Source: Hyphochytrium catenoides
Lineage: Eukaryota > Sar > Hyphochytriomycetes > Hyphochytriales > Hyphochytriaceae
Reading direction: 5' to 3'
Length of the DNA: 64,000 nucleotides
Assembly: GCA_900088475.1 (NCBI GenBank)
Contig: FLMG01003914.1
Location: 1-64,000, forward strand
Below the pieces are notes generated by a model. The model was not told the origin of the DNA, did not search any database, and was given only the letters and a program-made list of their open reading frames with translations. Position 1 is the stretch's first letter. Every line of letters begins with the position of its first letter. Below are positions 30,892-42,300 of the stretch, piece after piece. The position numbers and the translations under genes are program-made.

Positions 30892-33218
30892 ATGGTGTAA
30901 CGCTAGCTCAAAAACAAACTGTAGCATACATTGGCCCTACGATCTGTTTCACGATTGTTTTCGGGTTGCAAGAGTACTTCATTGGCTTCATGGTAATTGA
31001 AAAGTAAGGAGTAGCGCTTATTTTCAGAGTGGGAGTTTCCATCAAAATCGGACGTGGATGGCGGCTTCGGATGCGAAAAGTGGCCGTAGGTGAAATCTGG
31101 CAGCCATAGGAAAAAACACACGAATTTAACGTAATATCGGTCGATTATCGGAGAGTAGTTCTTGATTGATTTAGGGCTGATTTGATCTTACTGATACAGC
31201 ACGCTTCCTGTATATTGTGAAACGGCGTCTTGGCTCTGGTCACTGTAGCAGAACAGTAGATCTATGTAGACGTGACCGGCGCTGGTGCCGGCGGCAGAAG
31301 CGGTGGGTCCTCCTCGATGATCTGGCAGCCCAGCAGGGTTAAGTGGTCATGAAGATTGGACGAAGAAGAGGTTGATGAGTGATGAGGTTCATCATCATAT
31401 GGCCGGTGCTGAGCTCGAACATCGATGGTCTCTTACACAATAAAGCTGTTGAAGAGGGTTGGTGGGATCAAGATGTACCTACAACGGCCGTGCAGCGGCC
31501 GAGGGCTAGCTGTTGTTTGCCAGGGAGCGGAAGGGGTCAACAACTCAGTTGTGTTGGTGTGAAGTCCATATCATTCTGTTAGCAATAGTTGACGTCTTCG
31601 GATCGTTGAGGACAGAAACTAATTGATCAACATCTCTCTTTTCCTCGCTCTCTCGTTCTCTCTCTTCCTCTTTATCTCTCTCTCTCTCTCTCTCTTTCTT
31701 CTTTGCTTTCTTTTTTGGACTTCTTATTAATGGAACGACAAGAGCTGAGGTATTTGGTTGTAAGTAGCTGATGGGTAAGGGAATGACCGCAATGCCGAGC
31801 ACATGCGTATGGCTTGGCTTCTTAGTAGGCTGTTCCATTTGCTGGCATTGTTGACTCGTCAACTGTCTAGTCCTTGACGTATAACCATTAATGTTATTAT
31901 AAACTATCGAGTGCTCCAAGCGATGGGCTCAAGAATGGCTCGCCAATGAGCAGTGACATGAGACGTTCTCATATCACGACAGTGGTCCATTACATAGCCA
32001 TGTCGCGCGACCGCTGATCACACCTGGGCATAAGGACTGGAGCGATGTTCTAACAGATAATGGACGCGTCAAATAACAGAGGAGACAACAGCAAGATCTC
32101 CCTCTGCCTTGCAAGCTTACTCTTTTATAGAGCCCCGCTGGTCTCTGCTTTCTCGGAAGCATCACCACCATCGCCTCTCACGGGAATGCACTATGCCGTG
32201 GCTGAACTCGCAAAAAGCGCTTGGAGAGTAAGGACAGCCTGTTCCCAACCCAGCACGTCACGAATAGATATGCCAGCCTGGACGGACACCAACAGCAAAC
32301 GAGCCTGGCTGCCATAGAGGAGAGATACTATCTGGTGCTCTGTGCTCTGGATACGACATGTTCGTCCAGTCCAAACTTCCAGAAGGATACACCGATCTAT
32401 ATAGGACTGTTCCTACAGCAACGCTATTGGCCTGACCTTTGGCCCGGCCCGGCTCCACTTCATTCAGCACCGCTGCCTAGCCATGCTCTCAGTAATAAGG
32501 GCGCACTCTTTATTACGACTAGGAGAATCGCATCAACTCTGCTAAGTCTGTCTGCTATGCGTTTTTCAAATCTGAGACCTCGGCGTTCCTGTCAAGCAGT
32601 CAAAGTACTGGCTAAGAGGATCTTCGTGCGTACTCTGAAAAATATAGCTATCACTTAACTTAAATAGGCTCTCTTGACTGCCAAGCCGCGTTTTACTTGC
32701 CTGCTCTTGAGTACTTTATTATAGCTAACTAGCTCGTCGCGGGCATCATCCAAAGAGGGATGGGCAGTCATCACCAGTCAATATATGCCACCAGCGTGAT
32801 GACTGCCATGGCTCTGCTTCTACCCACGGATCAACAGTCAACAGTTATGGACCCAGTAGTGGTGCCAAAGTGGGGTGCAGATGTACATGAAAGACTAGTG
32901 CCACCAAGTCAAAGGGAACGATATATGGCCTGAAAGCCCGACAATAATGCGGCGGAGTTTGGCGCAAAGCCATCACCCATGCTTGCAACACTTAGCTCAA
33001 CTGTTGACCATGTTTAAGAGTTGGATGGAGGACAAGTTTCTTCCCAGATGCAAAGTAGGTCCCCGTATCAGATGAAGAATCCACCATTGACAGAGGTGAT
33101 CGCTTCCATACAGTCTCGACTCCAAACAGTCCAAAATTGTGAGACCACTACCCTAAAGCTCTCTAGTAGTGAACAACAACTCTATCAAGCCCACGACGAC
33201 GGAGACTTACGCCTTGGA

Positions 33219-35624
33219 TCACAGTTCCATAGGGTGCTTAATAGGATTGAAGGGTACCTTTGGAACTTGAAGGAGAGTGACAAGAGTGTCCTCCGTGTTT
33301 CCCCCTACGCTGGCGTCCTGGTAGAAGGTGGGCCGGATCTGACTATAGACATTGTAGGTGTCCATGGCTGCAGCAATCTCCAGATCCCAATGCACCTTTT
33401 TCCGTATACTGCTATCGAGTGCCCGGATGAGAAACTCCAAATACCTTGGAGATATTATAACCACAGCGTGATGACCAAGCATGTTATAGACCCGGGCTAT
33501 ATTTGGAACAGTTGTGAACTCATAGGCCACCCCGAGGGAATGCCAGTAATGGTCCTCCAACCTCCGGTACTTTGAAAGACCAAGATAGACGGCATCAGCA
33601 TCTGCCGGAACATTGATTACATTGCGGTAGTGCCAAGCAGTGAGCGATGCGTCATCCTCTAGCAAAAGCAACGGTACAGATGAAGCTTCGTCTAGCACAG
33701 TTCGATGTTGTCTAAGCATGTTGACCATACTCCGAGCGCCTGAGGTAGGATAATCTCCTACCTCACCAATTTTGAGAGTGAAATGTGATATGCCCACCAT
33801 CTGCAACTGACTGGTGATATGAGTAAGTCGATACTGCTGAGTTGGATTGTGCAGCACGGCAACGTGCATAAGTCTGGTGAGGTTGAGAGACGATACAGCC
33901 ATGGATCTGCTCTGCGAAGGTGTACTCACATCCGATGTGTCCCAATTCAGGAGGGAGACCCGCATCGGATTTATTCGTAGCAGGGTCTGGCTTGGACCAC
34001 AAATTTTGTGCAATGAAGGCACGCTAAGGTCTATACCATCCCATTGGGGAGACCTATCCACCGCTCGAAGAGTTATGTGGAACCGATGGAGACACATCAA
34101 GGTGGCTTGGTTCTGGATCGCACCATCCTCCAGTCGGAAGAAGCCTCTAAGTGGATGAGGTTCACATGCCGTTGACAGTATCAGCGTCCTCGCCTGGTTT
34201 TCTCCTGCTTGTTCCTGGGCCTGTAAGCACTTTCCTGTCTCTAGATGTTGAAGGACACCACCAGGTAGCCATCGAAACCATGAAAAGGAATCCCTTGCGG
34301 AGCACATAGGACTTAGAATGACAAGAGCATTGTCCTGGACGCTGTCTGGGAGTATACATTCTGAGCCATCTAACACCTGCAAGAGAAAGGCCCCTTCCAG
34401 GTCCAGAGAAGACAGTGGATTCCCTTTGCGATAATCGGCTTGGGGAAGCTTTGGGCTTCCTCGTTCAGCAAACGTACCCCTCTCGATGGTAGGGGAAGCT
34501 TCGGGAATGGACCCATTTCCGCAGTGAGATCTACCAGAACTATCAAGGGGATTAGCCTTATTCAGGTGAACGATGTAGTAAGCCCTAAGTTCCTCGTCTG
34601 ACTCTGCTTCTCCGTATTCAGGTCTCAAAATCTTGTTAAAAAGGGGTTGACCCTCTCTCCAAATCCGTCCCTTCGTCTGAGACTCTGGATTATCAAGCCA
34701 CTCGTGGATAACGTGGTTGTGTGTAAGCATGTCGCAGACGCCGCTGATGTAGGTGCCGGACTGCCTGTTGGGCTGAATCCGCCTATACGCATCCTCGATG
34801 AGGTGCTTCATATCTGTCAGGTGAGAAATAAGGGCTTCCCGTCGACCGCCAAACATACCGACAGCGTAGAGCCTGTTGAAAATGCTTCTAGGTGGGATCA
34901 CTTCCTCAAAGCAGCCTTTCCAATTATGCTCTACCCAGTCCATCTTAGGCTTCGCTTCGTATGAGTAGAACAAGTCCTCTTGCCGAGTGCGGACCCATGA
35001 GAACGGGTTCTTCTGGTACACCACATCCGATATGTCTGTTAAGAAAGCATACTCTATGCTGGGGTTTCGCATAAGATAATGCAGGAACCCTAGTATTCTG
35101 TACTCCGTAGGCCAAAGAGCATCTAGCGATTCAGCAGAACAGAAGCCCGAGTGGATTAGATCTTGTCTATCAACTTTAACGAATTGAACATTGGGGCTCT
35201 GAAAGCTTGTCACGAAGTGGTCTGACAGGTCATCGTATAGCACAATGCCAAACAGCCCTTGTGCATGTACTGACTCATACCAACCCTGCATGTAGGTGTA
35301 TTGATCTTTGTAGCTTGGTAGTGTAAGGCGTTGAGGGTCTGCTTTATGAGTAAAAAATCCTGCCATGACAATGTCATGACGAGCGGCCATCGATGGAGTA
35401 GAAAGCCCGCCATCCACAGGGCGGTCCGCTCTTGCTCTTTCCTGGAAGTGTCCGTTCTGCAAGGAAGCGCACACAGCCGTGCCTGGTGGTCCACATGATA
35501 AATTTGTTGACCCCGGGTAGGAGAGCTCAAGGTGGTGCTTCCCTGGAGAAGATAGAGATTCTCCGCCACAGCGTCCGGCGGCCACTACGGCGAGACTAAT
35601 AAGATAGTACAGCGGAGCCATCAT
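33219..35624 (-). CDS. Secreted three-domain glycosyltransferase (GT-A-like + beta-trefoil lectin-like + GT25-like)
   Basis: Single exon, 801 residues, starting at the first of two consecutive ATGs. Residues 1-17 are a hydrophobic signal peptide (APLYYLISLAVVAAG), so it should enter the secretory pathway and act in the ER/Golgi. Domain 1 (about 84-355) has a Rossmann-like start HDIVMAGFF and a DxD-type metal site, FLTDISDVVYQKNPF (D197, D200), typical of GT-A sugar transferases. Domain 2 (about 410-545) has FLLQVLDGSECILPDS, WLPGGVLQHLETGKCLQAQ and LEDGAIQNQATLMCLH, which suggests an R-type (beta-trefoil) carbohydrate-binding module. Domain 3 (about 585-775) has LLLLEDDASL (E656-D658) and RVYNMLGHHAVVIISPRYLE, typical of GT25-like enzymes found in bacteria and large DNA viruses. 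Acceptor and donor sugars cannot be told. Lack of introns and the domain mix hint at horizontal origin. The open frame at 33021-33575 on the other strand is its shadow. Confidence 0.75.
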   Translation of the reverse strand: MMAPLYYLISLAVVAAGRCGGESLSSPGKHHLELSYPGSTNLSCGPPGTAVCASLQNGHFQERARADRPVDGGLSTPSMAARHDIVMAGFFTHKADPQRLTLPSYKDQYTYMQGWYESVHAQGLFGIVLYDDLSDHFVTSFQSPNVQFVKVDRQDLIHSGFCSAESLDALWPTEYRILGFLHYLMRNPSIEYAFLTDISDVVYQKNPFSWVRTRQEDLFYSYEAKPKMDWVEHNWKGCFEEVIPPRSIFNRLYAVGMFGGRREALISHLTDMKHLIEDAYRRIQPNRQSGTYISGVCDMLTHNHVIHEWLDNPESQTKGRIWREGQPLFNKILRPEYGEAESDEELRAYYIVHLNKANPLDSSGRSHCGNGSIPEASPTIERGTFAERGSPKLPQADYRKGNPLSSLDLEGAFLLQVLDGSECILPDSVQDNALVILSPMCSARDSFSWFRWLPGGVLQHLETGKCLQAQEQAGENQARTLILSTACEPHPLRGFFRLEDGAIQNQATLMCLHRFHITLRAVDRSPQWDGIDLSVPSLHKICGPSQTLLRINPMRVSLLNWDTSDVSTPSQSRSMAVSSLNLTRLMHVAVLHNPTQQYRLTHITSQLQMVGISHFTLKIGEVGDYPTSGARSMVNMLRQHRTVLDEASSVPLLLLEDDASLTAWHYRNVINVPADADAVYLGLSKYRRLEDHYWHSLGVAYEFTTVPNIARVYNMLGHHAVVIISPRYLEFLIRALDSSIRKKVHWDLEIAAAMDTYNVYSQIRPTFYQDASVGGNTEDTLVTLLQVPKVPFNPIKHPMEL

Positions 35625-36366
35625 AGGATGATAGGAGTTATACTGAAAGACCGGTCATCTGCTTCTGCAGCACAAACACCCCGTCGAGGACGTAGTATCC
35701 GTTACCTTGACCTGCTGCTGCTGCTGCTGGTGCTGCTGCGCTTTTGCAAGCTGCCTCGCTCTTCCAGGAAGCAGAAAAAAAAACTTCAAGCAGAAACTTC
35801 AGACTTCAAGGAGAGAACGAAGTTCAGAAAGAGAGAGAACGACGGCGTTGTCTAATAAAAGACAGAGGAACATCGGATAGAACATCGCAGCTATCGTATA
35901 AACAGTAGAAAAGGTGAAATCCTAAACTACTGTTTTGTGACGAGAGAGATTGTAGTTGTACATGGTAGTGTTAGTGTGTTTGACGTACACGCAGTGCAGA
36001 TCCAGGGGGAGATCTGTAGTAGGCTAGCTGCTTGTATAGGTTGGTCCGTTGATTGAAGCTCCAAGTCCAAGATAAAATCTTCATCTGCCTTGTAACAATC
36101 TTCATCATTCACAGAGCTTGTCTGAAGATTCTCTAGCACTGTTTGTGTCTCGACAGCCTGGCCTTCTATAGCCCAATAGCGGTGGCTGCTCTGTGGCTTG
36201 CGGGTTGGCACTGGAGTCTTCAACCGTCTAGCGAGAACCAAGAAGATAGAAGAAAAGAAGCTGCGTTAATATTGGGTCTGCTAGCTTGTCGAGAGGGATA
36301 ATGGTCGGGGCTCGTATTGCCCTTATGCGTAAGGAGATACCCCACTAACTTCCTTCTATTTTGTAG
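35625..36366. other. Divergent spacer, glycosyltransferase (-) / FNTA (+)
   Basis: It has a (CTG)n run at about 35712-35738. On the minus strand 35927-36241 is open after an acceptor-like CTCGCTAG, but no 5' exon was found. The missing first exon of FNTA should lie here; the ATG at 36301 is a candidate only if GTCGGG at 36304 is used as the donor, which is weak. Confidence 0.45.
35712..35738. repeat. (CTG)n microsatellite
   Basis: Eight CTG units with one GGTG interruption, in the spacer upstream of the glycosyltransferase start codon. Confidence 0.85.
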
Positions 36367-39170
36367 ACCTGGGTGCCCTTCGCGACCAGGCCGGAGTGGT
36401 CCGACGTTAGACCCGTCCCTCAGGATGATGGACCTGATCCTGTTGTTGCCATCCAATATTCGCCGCAATGTAAGGCTATTTCTAGTCCTTCCATCGTCAC
36501 TCATATAACTGAATGTCCAGTCATTGTCAAGCCTAATGAAGACACGTTCGACTTCTAAATGTCTTCCTCCTTTTCACTTCCCACCGTTCCGTATCGTCTT
36601 GTCTCTCTGTCTCACTCAATGACAGTCCGGGAGTCCATGGACTACTTCCGAGCGGTATTGCTGGCTGATGAAAGGAGTGAAAGAGCCCTGGGCCTCACTG
36701 CTGAGGTGATACAACTAAACTCCGCCAACTATACTGTCTGGTGAGACAACATCTCTTTCTCCTCCCTCTCGCCTGTCTCTCACCTGTTTGTCTTTCCATG
36801 CACTCCTCGCTCATTCTTCAGTAGACAAGAGAATGCTCTTTCTGCTCAAAGTTTGGCTCTGCCAATCCGCTCATCAGCATAAGAACTCTGCTCCAGCTTA
36901 CCTCCCATCTCTCCGATCATCAGTCGTTTGGGTTGTTGATTATCCAGTCCTCCATCTTTTTTTTGTTCGCTGCTCCAAGTGATCTTGTCCTTGTACAGCT
37001 GCGCAACGCGACGTCTGGACCGGAAAATTCACCGATTGCCACTGAGTGATATCCCTTCTTTATTCCAGGCATTTCCGCCGCTTGTGCCTTGAGCGGCTAA
37101 ACTCTGACCTGTACCGAGAACTTGATTACATAGAACGTCTTGTGGAAGAAAATCCTAAGAACTACCAGATCTGGTACCTATTCTCTAGCGTATAACCTCA
37201 AAGTTTGCTTGCTTGGTGATCCTCTCGTTATCAAATGTCCTTAGCTGTGACTCTTTACCTCAGTAACTCATTCGCCCTTCTACATCCTCAACCTTGGCCA
37301 CTCTCACTCGCTAATTTGAATTTATGGTACCACGCCCGTTCTTTCCTTACCCCGCTCGCTGGGCACATTTGGGGTCTTCACTTTTTGAAGGTACCACCGC
37401 AGAGCGATCGTCGACCGGCTGGGAGATGGTTCTCGAGAGCTAAAGTTTGTAGTGAGCGCCCTTGAAGATGATGCCAAGAACTATCACGCCTGGGCACATA
37501 GGTCACAATCGTCAGAGTGTTTCTAACTTCGTCTTATATCTCTTAGTGCACCTGTTCGCCTCTGGCTTTTGGATCTTATCTTACGCTTGCCTCTTATCTC
37601 TGACTCTCGCCCGATACTGATACTCTTCTGCAGACAGTGGGTCCTTATAAGATTCGGCAACTGGGTTGACGAACTGAACTTCATTGAAGGTATTCTTATT
37701 GCTTCACTCCTGAATCTGATGCTGCTGTCCTCATCTATTGAGTGGCATTGCTCTTCTTCTTTCGTCACTGGACTTAGTAAGGGGTATAGTGGGCAGGAGC
37801 GCAAAAAACGGTCACGGGTCTGGACTTATTATAAAGAGCACCTCATCCGACCATTGTTGGAGACTCATCCCTATCCCAAAATATTGTAGAGCTTCTGCAT
37901 GAAGACCTGAGGAACAATTCAGCCTGGAACCACCGCTGGTTTGTTGTCACGCACCTTAACCAGGTCAGCGACTTCTAGACCCAGGCCACCCACAATCCGC
38001 TATCCGCTCTGCTTCCCATTCCGCTTCCACCACTGGCAGAGCCTCTTTTCTTCTTAGTTGCCACAGCCTTTCGTAGAGTGTCCTCTTCCATTGCGCTTGT
38101 AAAAACCTGGTATGGCCCGCCGCCCCCATTCCCGCATCATCTACCTCCAAGACCGAGTTTTCTCTGTCCTACTAATCTTGTGCCTATACCGCTCCAGCCC
38201 ATAACCATAGAGGTAGTGCGACAGGAAGTGGCCTACGCGCTTAGCTATCTTGAAAAAGCTCCCAAAAATGAAAGCGCTTGGAACTATTTGAGAGGGTAAA
38301 GCTTTATAATTCGTTGCTTCTTTTCCTCGGACGTCGGCTGTGGCTTGTCATCCTCTTCTAAGCCATTGACTCTAAACCTCAATGTGTTCTTCCATTTTTC
38401 TCTTTGTACTCTCCTAGTACCTGCGACTCGTTTTATGCTCACTACCGCCCCGAGTCGCTCTCAACGCCCCCCCTGATGTACCGCAATCAGTACGGCCACT
38501 AACCCTTATTTCTTATGTATGGCCGTTGATCTCTATGGCAGGTGGTATCGGCATCCAATTAGCCCTGGAATAACAGCATTTCCAGACATCTTGGCGTTCT
38601 GCCAGCGGATAGACGTAAGAAACCTACTCTTTATTATACGGTGTCTTTAGCTCTTTGGAATCCCTAAACTCCAAGCAGGACTCGCTTAGTCCCATCCCTG
38701 ACCTAATGAGTCCTTCCATTATGAAGCTCTTACATCTTCTGCGCTCATCTTGGTACCTGTCTTGCCTTTGAATGCCTGCAGAACACGGTTACTCCTCGCA
38801 ATAGATTTGTCTTATCCACGCTTTGCGACTGGCACGTAGCCCAGAACACCGAGGAGGGCAACTTGAAGGCCCTGGAGGTAATATGGGACCTGGTTCTGGC
38901 ATCCCTTAGACTAAATTTCCTTTTGATCCAGTAAGAGCTGCTCTGTTCGTGAATCATGAGCCTTTTAGGTTCCTGCTGAGGATACTGTCAAAGTCCTATC
39001 TCAATGCGTGCCATTATATTTTATGATACAATTGCTCTTTCCTCTGCGTTTTTCATCTCATGCTGCACCCTCATGGTTTGTCTCAGTTATGCGACGAGTT
39101 GGCGACCAAGGTGGACCCCACGAGAGTGAAGTTCTGGCGCTATAAGGCCCACCAACTTAGGAGTGGCTGA
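36367..39170 (+). CDS. FNTA: Protein farnesyltransferase/geranylgeranyltransferase type I alpha subunit (5' exon unresolved)
   Basis: Alpha subunit shared by two cytosolic CaaX prenyltransferases. Exons: 36367-36469, 36626-36740, 37069-37173, 37391-37501, 37634-37689, 37890-37963, 38198-38295, 38542-38614, 38782-38877, 39087-39170. They give 304 residues in one frame. The first exon begins [20 protein letters not shown], the conserved start of the domain, so only a short N-terminus is missing. PFTA repeats are clear: [73 protein letters not shown] and [15 protein letters not shown]. The Lys in DDAKNYHAW matches the catalytic-site region of the human protein. It ends [13 protein letters not shown] and a TGA. 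Introns are 57-460 nt. The stop lies 211 bases from the convergent WDR3 stop. Confidence 0.93.
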
Positions 39171-39380
39171 CGACCCAGATTGTACAAGAGAAGGCAGTTC
39201 TTGGATTGCCCTTTGTATAAAGTAAGACCTGCATCAGTTCACAGTCTCAAATCTAGACGTTGCCCCCAGCACTTTTAGTCGCTCTCGTTAGTGTCTGTTG
39301 AAAGATTCGACAACTCTTCTGGGTATGGCTAGCCCTGTCTTCTCTCTCTGCCACCGCATCTTCGAAGTAGGACTTTTAAC

Positions 39381-42300
39381 TTATGCGGTGATCTTCTGCC
39401 TCTTCCTGCTGGCCTCTTTAGATCTGGAGTCCTGATCTTCAACGTACACGTTCTGCTCGCTTGCTAGCTGTGTCTTCAAGAATTTGAGGCCTGCGATTGG
39501 AGGCGAGATGACGAGTGTAGGAAAGTCCACAGTAGGAGAACAATTAGGAAGGGACGTACACAGAGACAGGGCAAACAGAGCGCTCAAACAGAGAGTCTCG
39601 ATGGAGAAGCATGGGAGATAAACGCTGTCATCACAACACGTTATTCTCAATCTTTACCTGCTATATTATACCCTATGGTGTCCTGCTGTTGTCTGAGCTT
39701 CTCCCTAGTGAGCTTCCAGAGTGAAGTCAGGACGGGCAGCAGCGAGTTGTCACCGACGATCTGCAAAAGCAGGGACATTTAAATAAAGTCAACAGCACCG
39801 TGCCTCTGGATGAAGAGACAGACCTCATGATAACGTCTAAGGAGTACTTAGATATAAGCAGTAGCAGCTTTCCAATTTGGAAGACAAAGAACACTGGCAG
39901 GAGAGTGTATCAAGTTCTCTAGCCACAATTATTCTGAAAGAGTANNNNNNNNNNNNNNNNNNNNNNNNNNNNNNNNNNNNNNNNNNNNNNNNNNNNNNNN
40001 NNNNNNNNNNNNNNNNNNNNNNNNNNNNNNNCACTATGGCCAGTGTCACTTTAGCGCAGACTTCTACTCCCGTCACATTTTCACTCTGAAGTAGCTGGAG
40101 AAGAAGAGAGCAGATGGCTTGCACGGCGCTATAGGGGAGGAGAAGGAGAGCTTCCTCAATGTCTTGTGCTCGGATCTGGCGCAAAGTGTAGAGGATATAC
40201 TCTGACGGACTATGCCCAAGTAGTAGTACATTGGGAACGAAGCCTTCTCCCGCTTGGTCTGTTCCATGATCTTCTCTGGTCCCATCCTCGCCGGTGCTAC
40301 CCTTCTTCTGAGCTGAATAAGCTTGGAAGCGCTTTTGCTCATCCACAGCCATCTGTATCGCCTCCAACAGCCTCTCACCAGCCTTCAAAGTCTCTAGGCT
40401 CTGGAGGCTGGCTTTAGCAGACTCTCCTTCTTCTCCCGCAAGTTTTCCCTTCTCTGGAGCTGCGGCGTCCTTCTCAAACATCTCTTCCAGCTTCCGCTCT
40501 CTCTCTTCCTCAATGAAGACAAGCTCTCCATCAGGGCTTCTCTCCCAAATGCGCAGAGAGCGATCGTGAGAAGAGGAAACCACGTAGTCTCCTAACTCGC
40601 TGACGGCTAAGCTCCAGACCTCTCCCTTGTGGCCGTCAAGTTTCAAGATCTAGCAACACATAGCCATCAAACAACAGGGGTGTTGGTGAAAGAGGAACAG
40701 GCAAAGCGGTGTGAGAGCCGGCGTAACGGTAGACTCGGAGATATGACCCCTTGCCGCAGCACAAGGTCGGTCTGGTAAATAGACTTTCCCTCTACAGATT
40801 GGGTTTACTGGGAGCGAAGAGAAGAGAGATGAGCTGAAAGATAAAGGCTTGCAGTGAGAGAGAGCGATAAAGAATGGATCTCTGCTTTCTTTGATACCTC
40901 GTCATAGGTATCCCCATCCCAGTACTTGACGGAGTGATCCTTAGATGCTGTGAAGAAGTGATGGGTCCCTGGTACGAATGAGATGGCCATGACACTGTCG
41001 TCATGGGCAAAGATTGACTTATGGCAATCTCCAAAGTCCAAGCCCCTGGTGGAGGCTAACGTGAGATTTGAACGAAAGGGACAACCAAAGAGACATAACA
41101 GGCTATTCTTTGAGACGATGTGGGAATTAGAGAACAAATGACAGAGCAGAATGAGGGAAAAGCGTTAGGTAAGCCGTGGGAGGAGTGAGGATGCTATGTG
41201 AGCACTGTCTCATAAAACCCTACCAAAGCTTTACATTCTTGTCCGCTGAAGCTGTGGCCAACAGCTGGTTATCAGAGGAGATGGCCATGGCCATGACAGG
41301 CAGCTTGTGACCGTAAAGAGAAAGGAAGAATTTCAGAGAGTCTTCATAGAAGACCTTAACCGTGCAGTCTAGGAGAGAGACCGCCAGAAGAAGTGGAGAA
41401 GAGGATGAGGAGGTGGGAGAGGAATGGCTGTAGCAAACGCTAAGAACGTCATCCGCCATCTTGAGGGTCCGGGTGTGTACAAGGCCCAAAACCCTGAAGA
41501 GAGAGAAAATATGCAGAGTGGGATTATCAGGGCAGCGATGTACCAAGGCTTGGGAGAACGGAAGAAACAAGAGAGAAGAACACGACGATGGACGAGAGGA
41601 CGGGCGTGTCTGCATAGGTGCTCCAGCGGGGATAGACGTAAGGAGTTCGCACACAAAGATCCTCTACCTCTTGTTTGTCTGCTCGTCCTCTATCATCTCA
41701 AAGTCCCAGAACTTTACGTCTTGGTCTGCGCTCCCTGAAGCTATGCCGCGGCCGTCAGGGCGTTTAGCTATACTCCAAACTGCTCCACTGTGAGCGTCAT
41801 AAGAGGCAGAGAGCTCCCCAGAACCGAGGTCAAACACCTGGGGCGAAATGGCGAAATGGGCGCTCTCAACAACTGAATGGCCAATGGGCGATTAAAGAGA
41901 AATAAAGGTCTGCAGCACAAGGTAGGGTCATCAGTAGAGGCTGCACACGACAACTCAAACTTTAGGTGAACCCAGCAAGGAAGAAAGGAAGATGAAGGCT
42001 TGGCTACAGTGAATTGACGTCTTCCACCGCAAGCGCGATCGCTGGTTGAAAGCCCACTATTAGTTCACCTGTATCAGCCCGTTCTTGGTGCCAACGAGTA
42101 CATGTCGGTCTCCTGGTACAAAGACGGCAACCAGAGCGAGAGAGGTTGCAAGGGTGCGGACACACTGCTGATTGTGGGCGTTCCAAAGCTTCACCTGTAA
42201 GCCAGATAACGAGTTAGGGATGATGAGAAGAAAGACCGAAAGATTCTTAGCCAGTGCACCAGACTCTATACTCTGATCTCCTCAACAATCCGTATATAGT

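Larger units (their letters stand above)
29949..33218. other. Intergenic region, no secure gene
   Basis: A 3.3-kb stretch between the AFF-like and glycosyltransferase genes. It holds the GA tracts listed separately. Between 32060 and 32658 on the + strand, open segments occur in all three frames one after another; the first begins with an ATG and a hydrophobic stretch (LCLASLLFYRAPLVSA). No splice model joins them, so this is at most a decayed gene. The rest shows no coding signal. Confidence 0.4.

Noticed and set aside
32060-32658. Possible decayed secreted-protein gene
   Set aside because: Open pieces in three frames with no family match and no splice sites that join them; chance cannot be excluded.
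33021-33575. 184-codon open frame on the + strand
   Set aside because: From 33219 on it is the exact antisense of the glycosyltransferase coding exon; the remainder has no support.
35927-36241. 104-codon minus-strand frame after an acceptor-like site
   Set aside because: No 5' exon could be found and there is no recognisable similarity.
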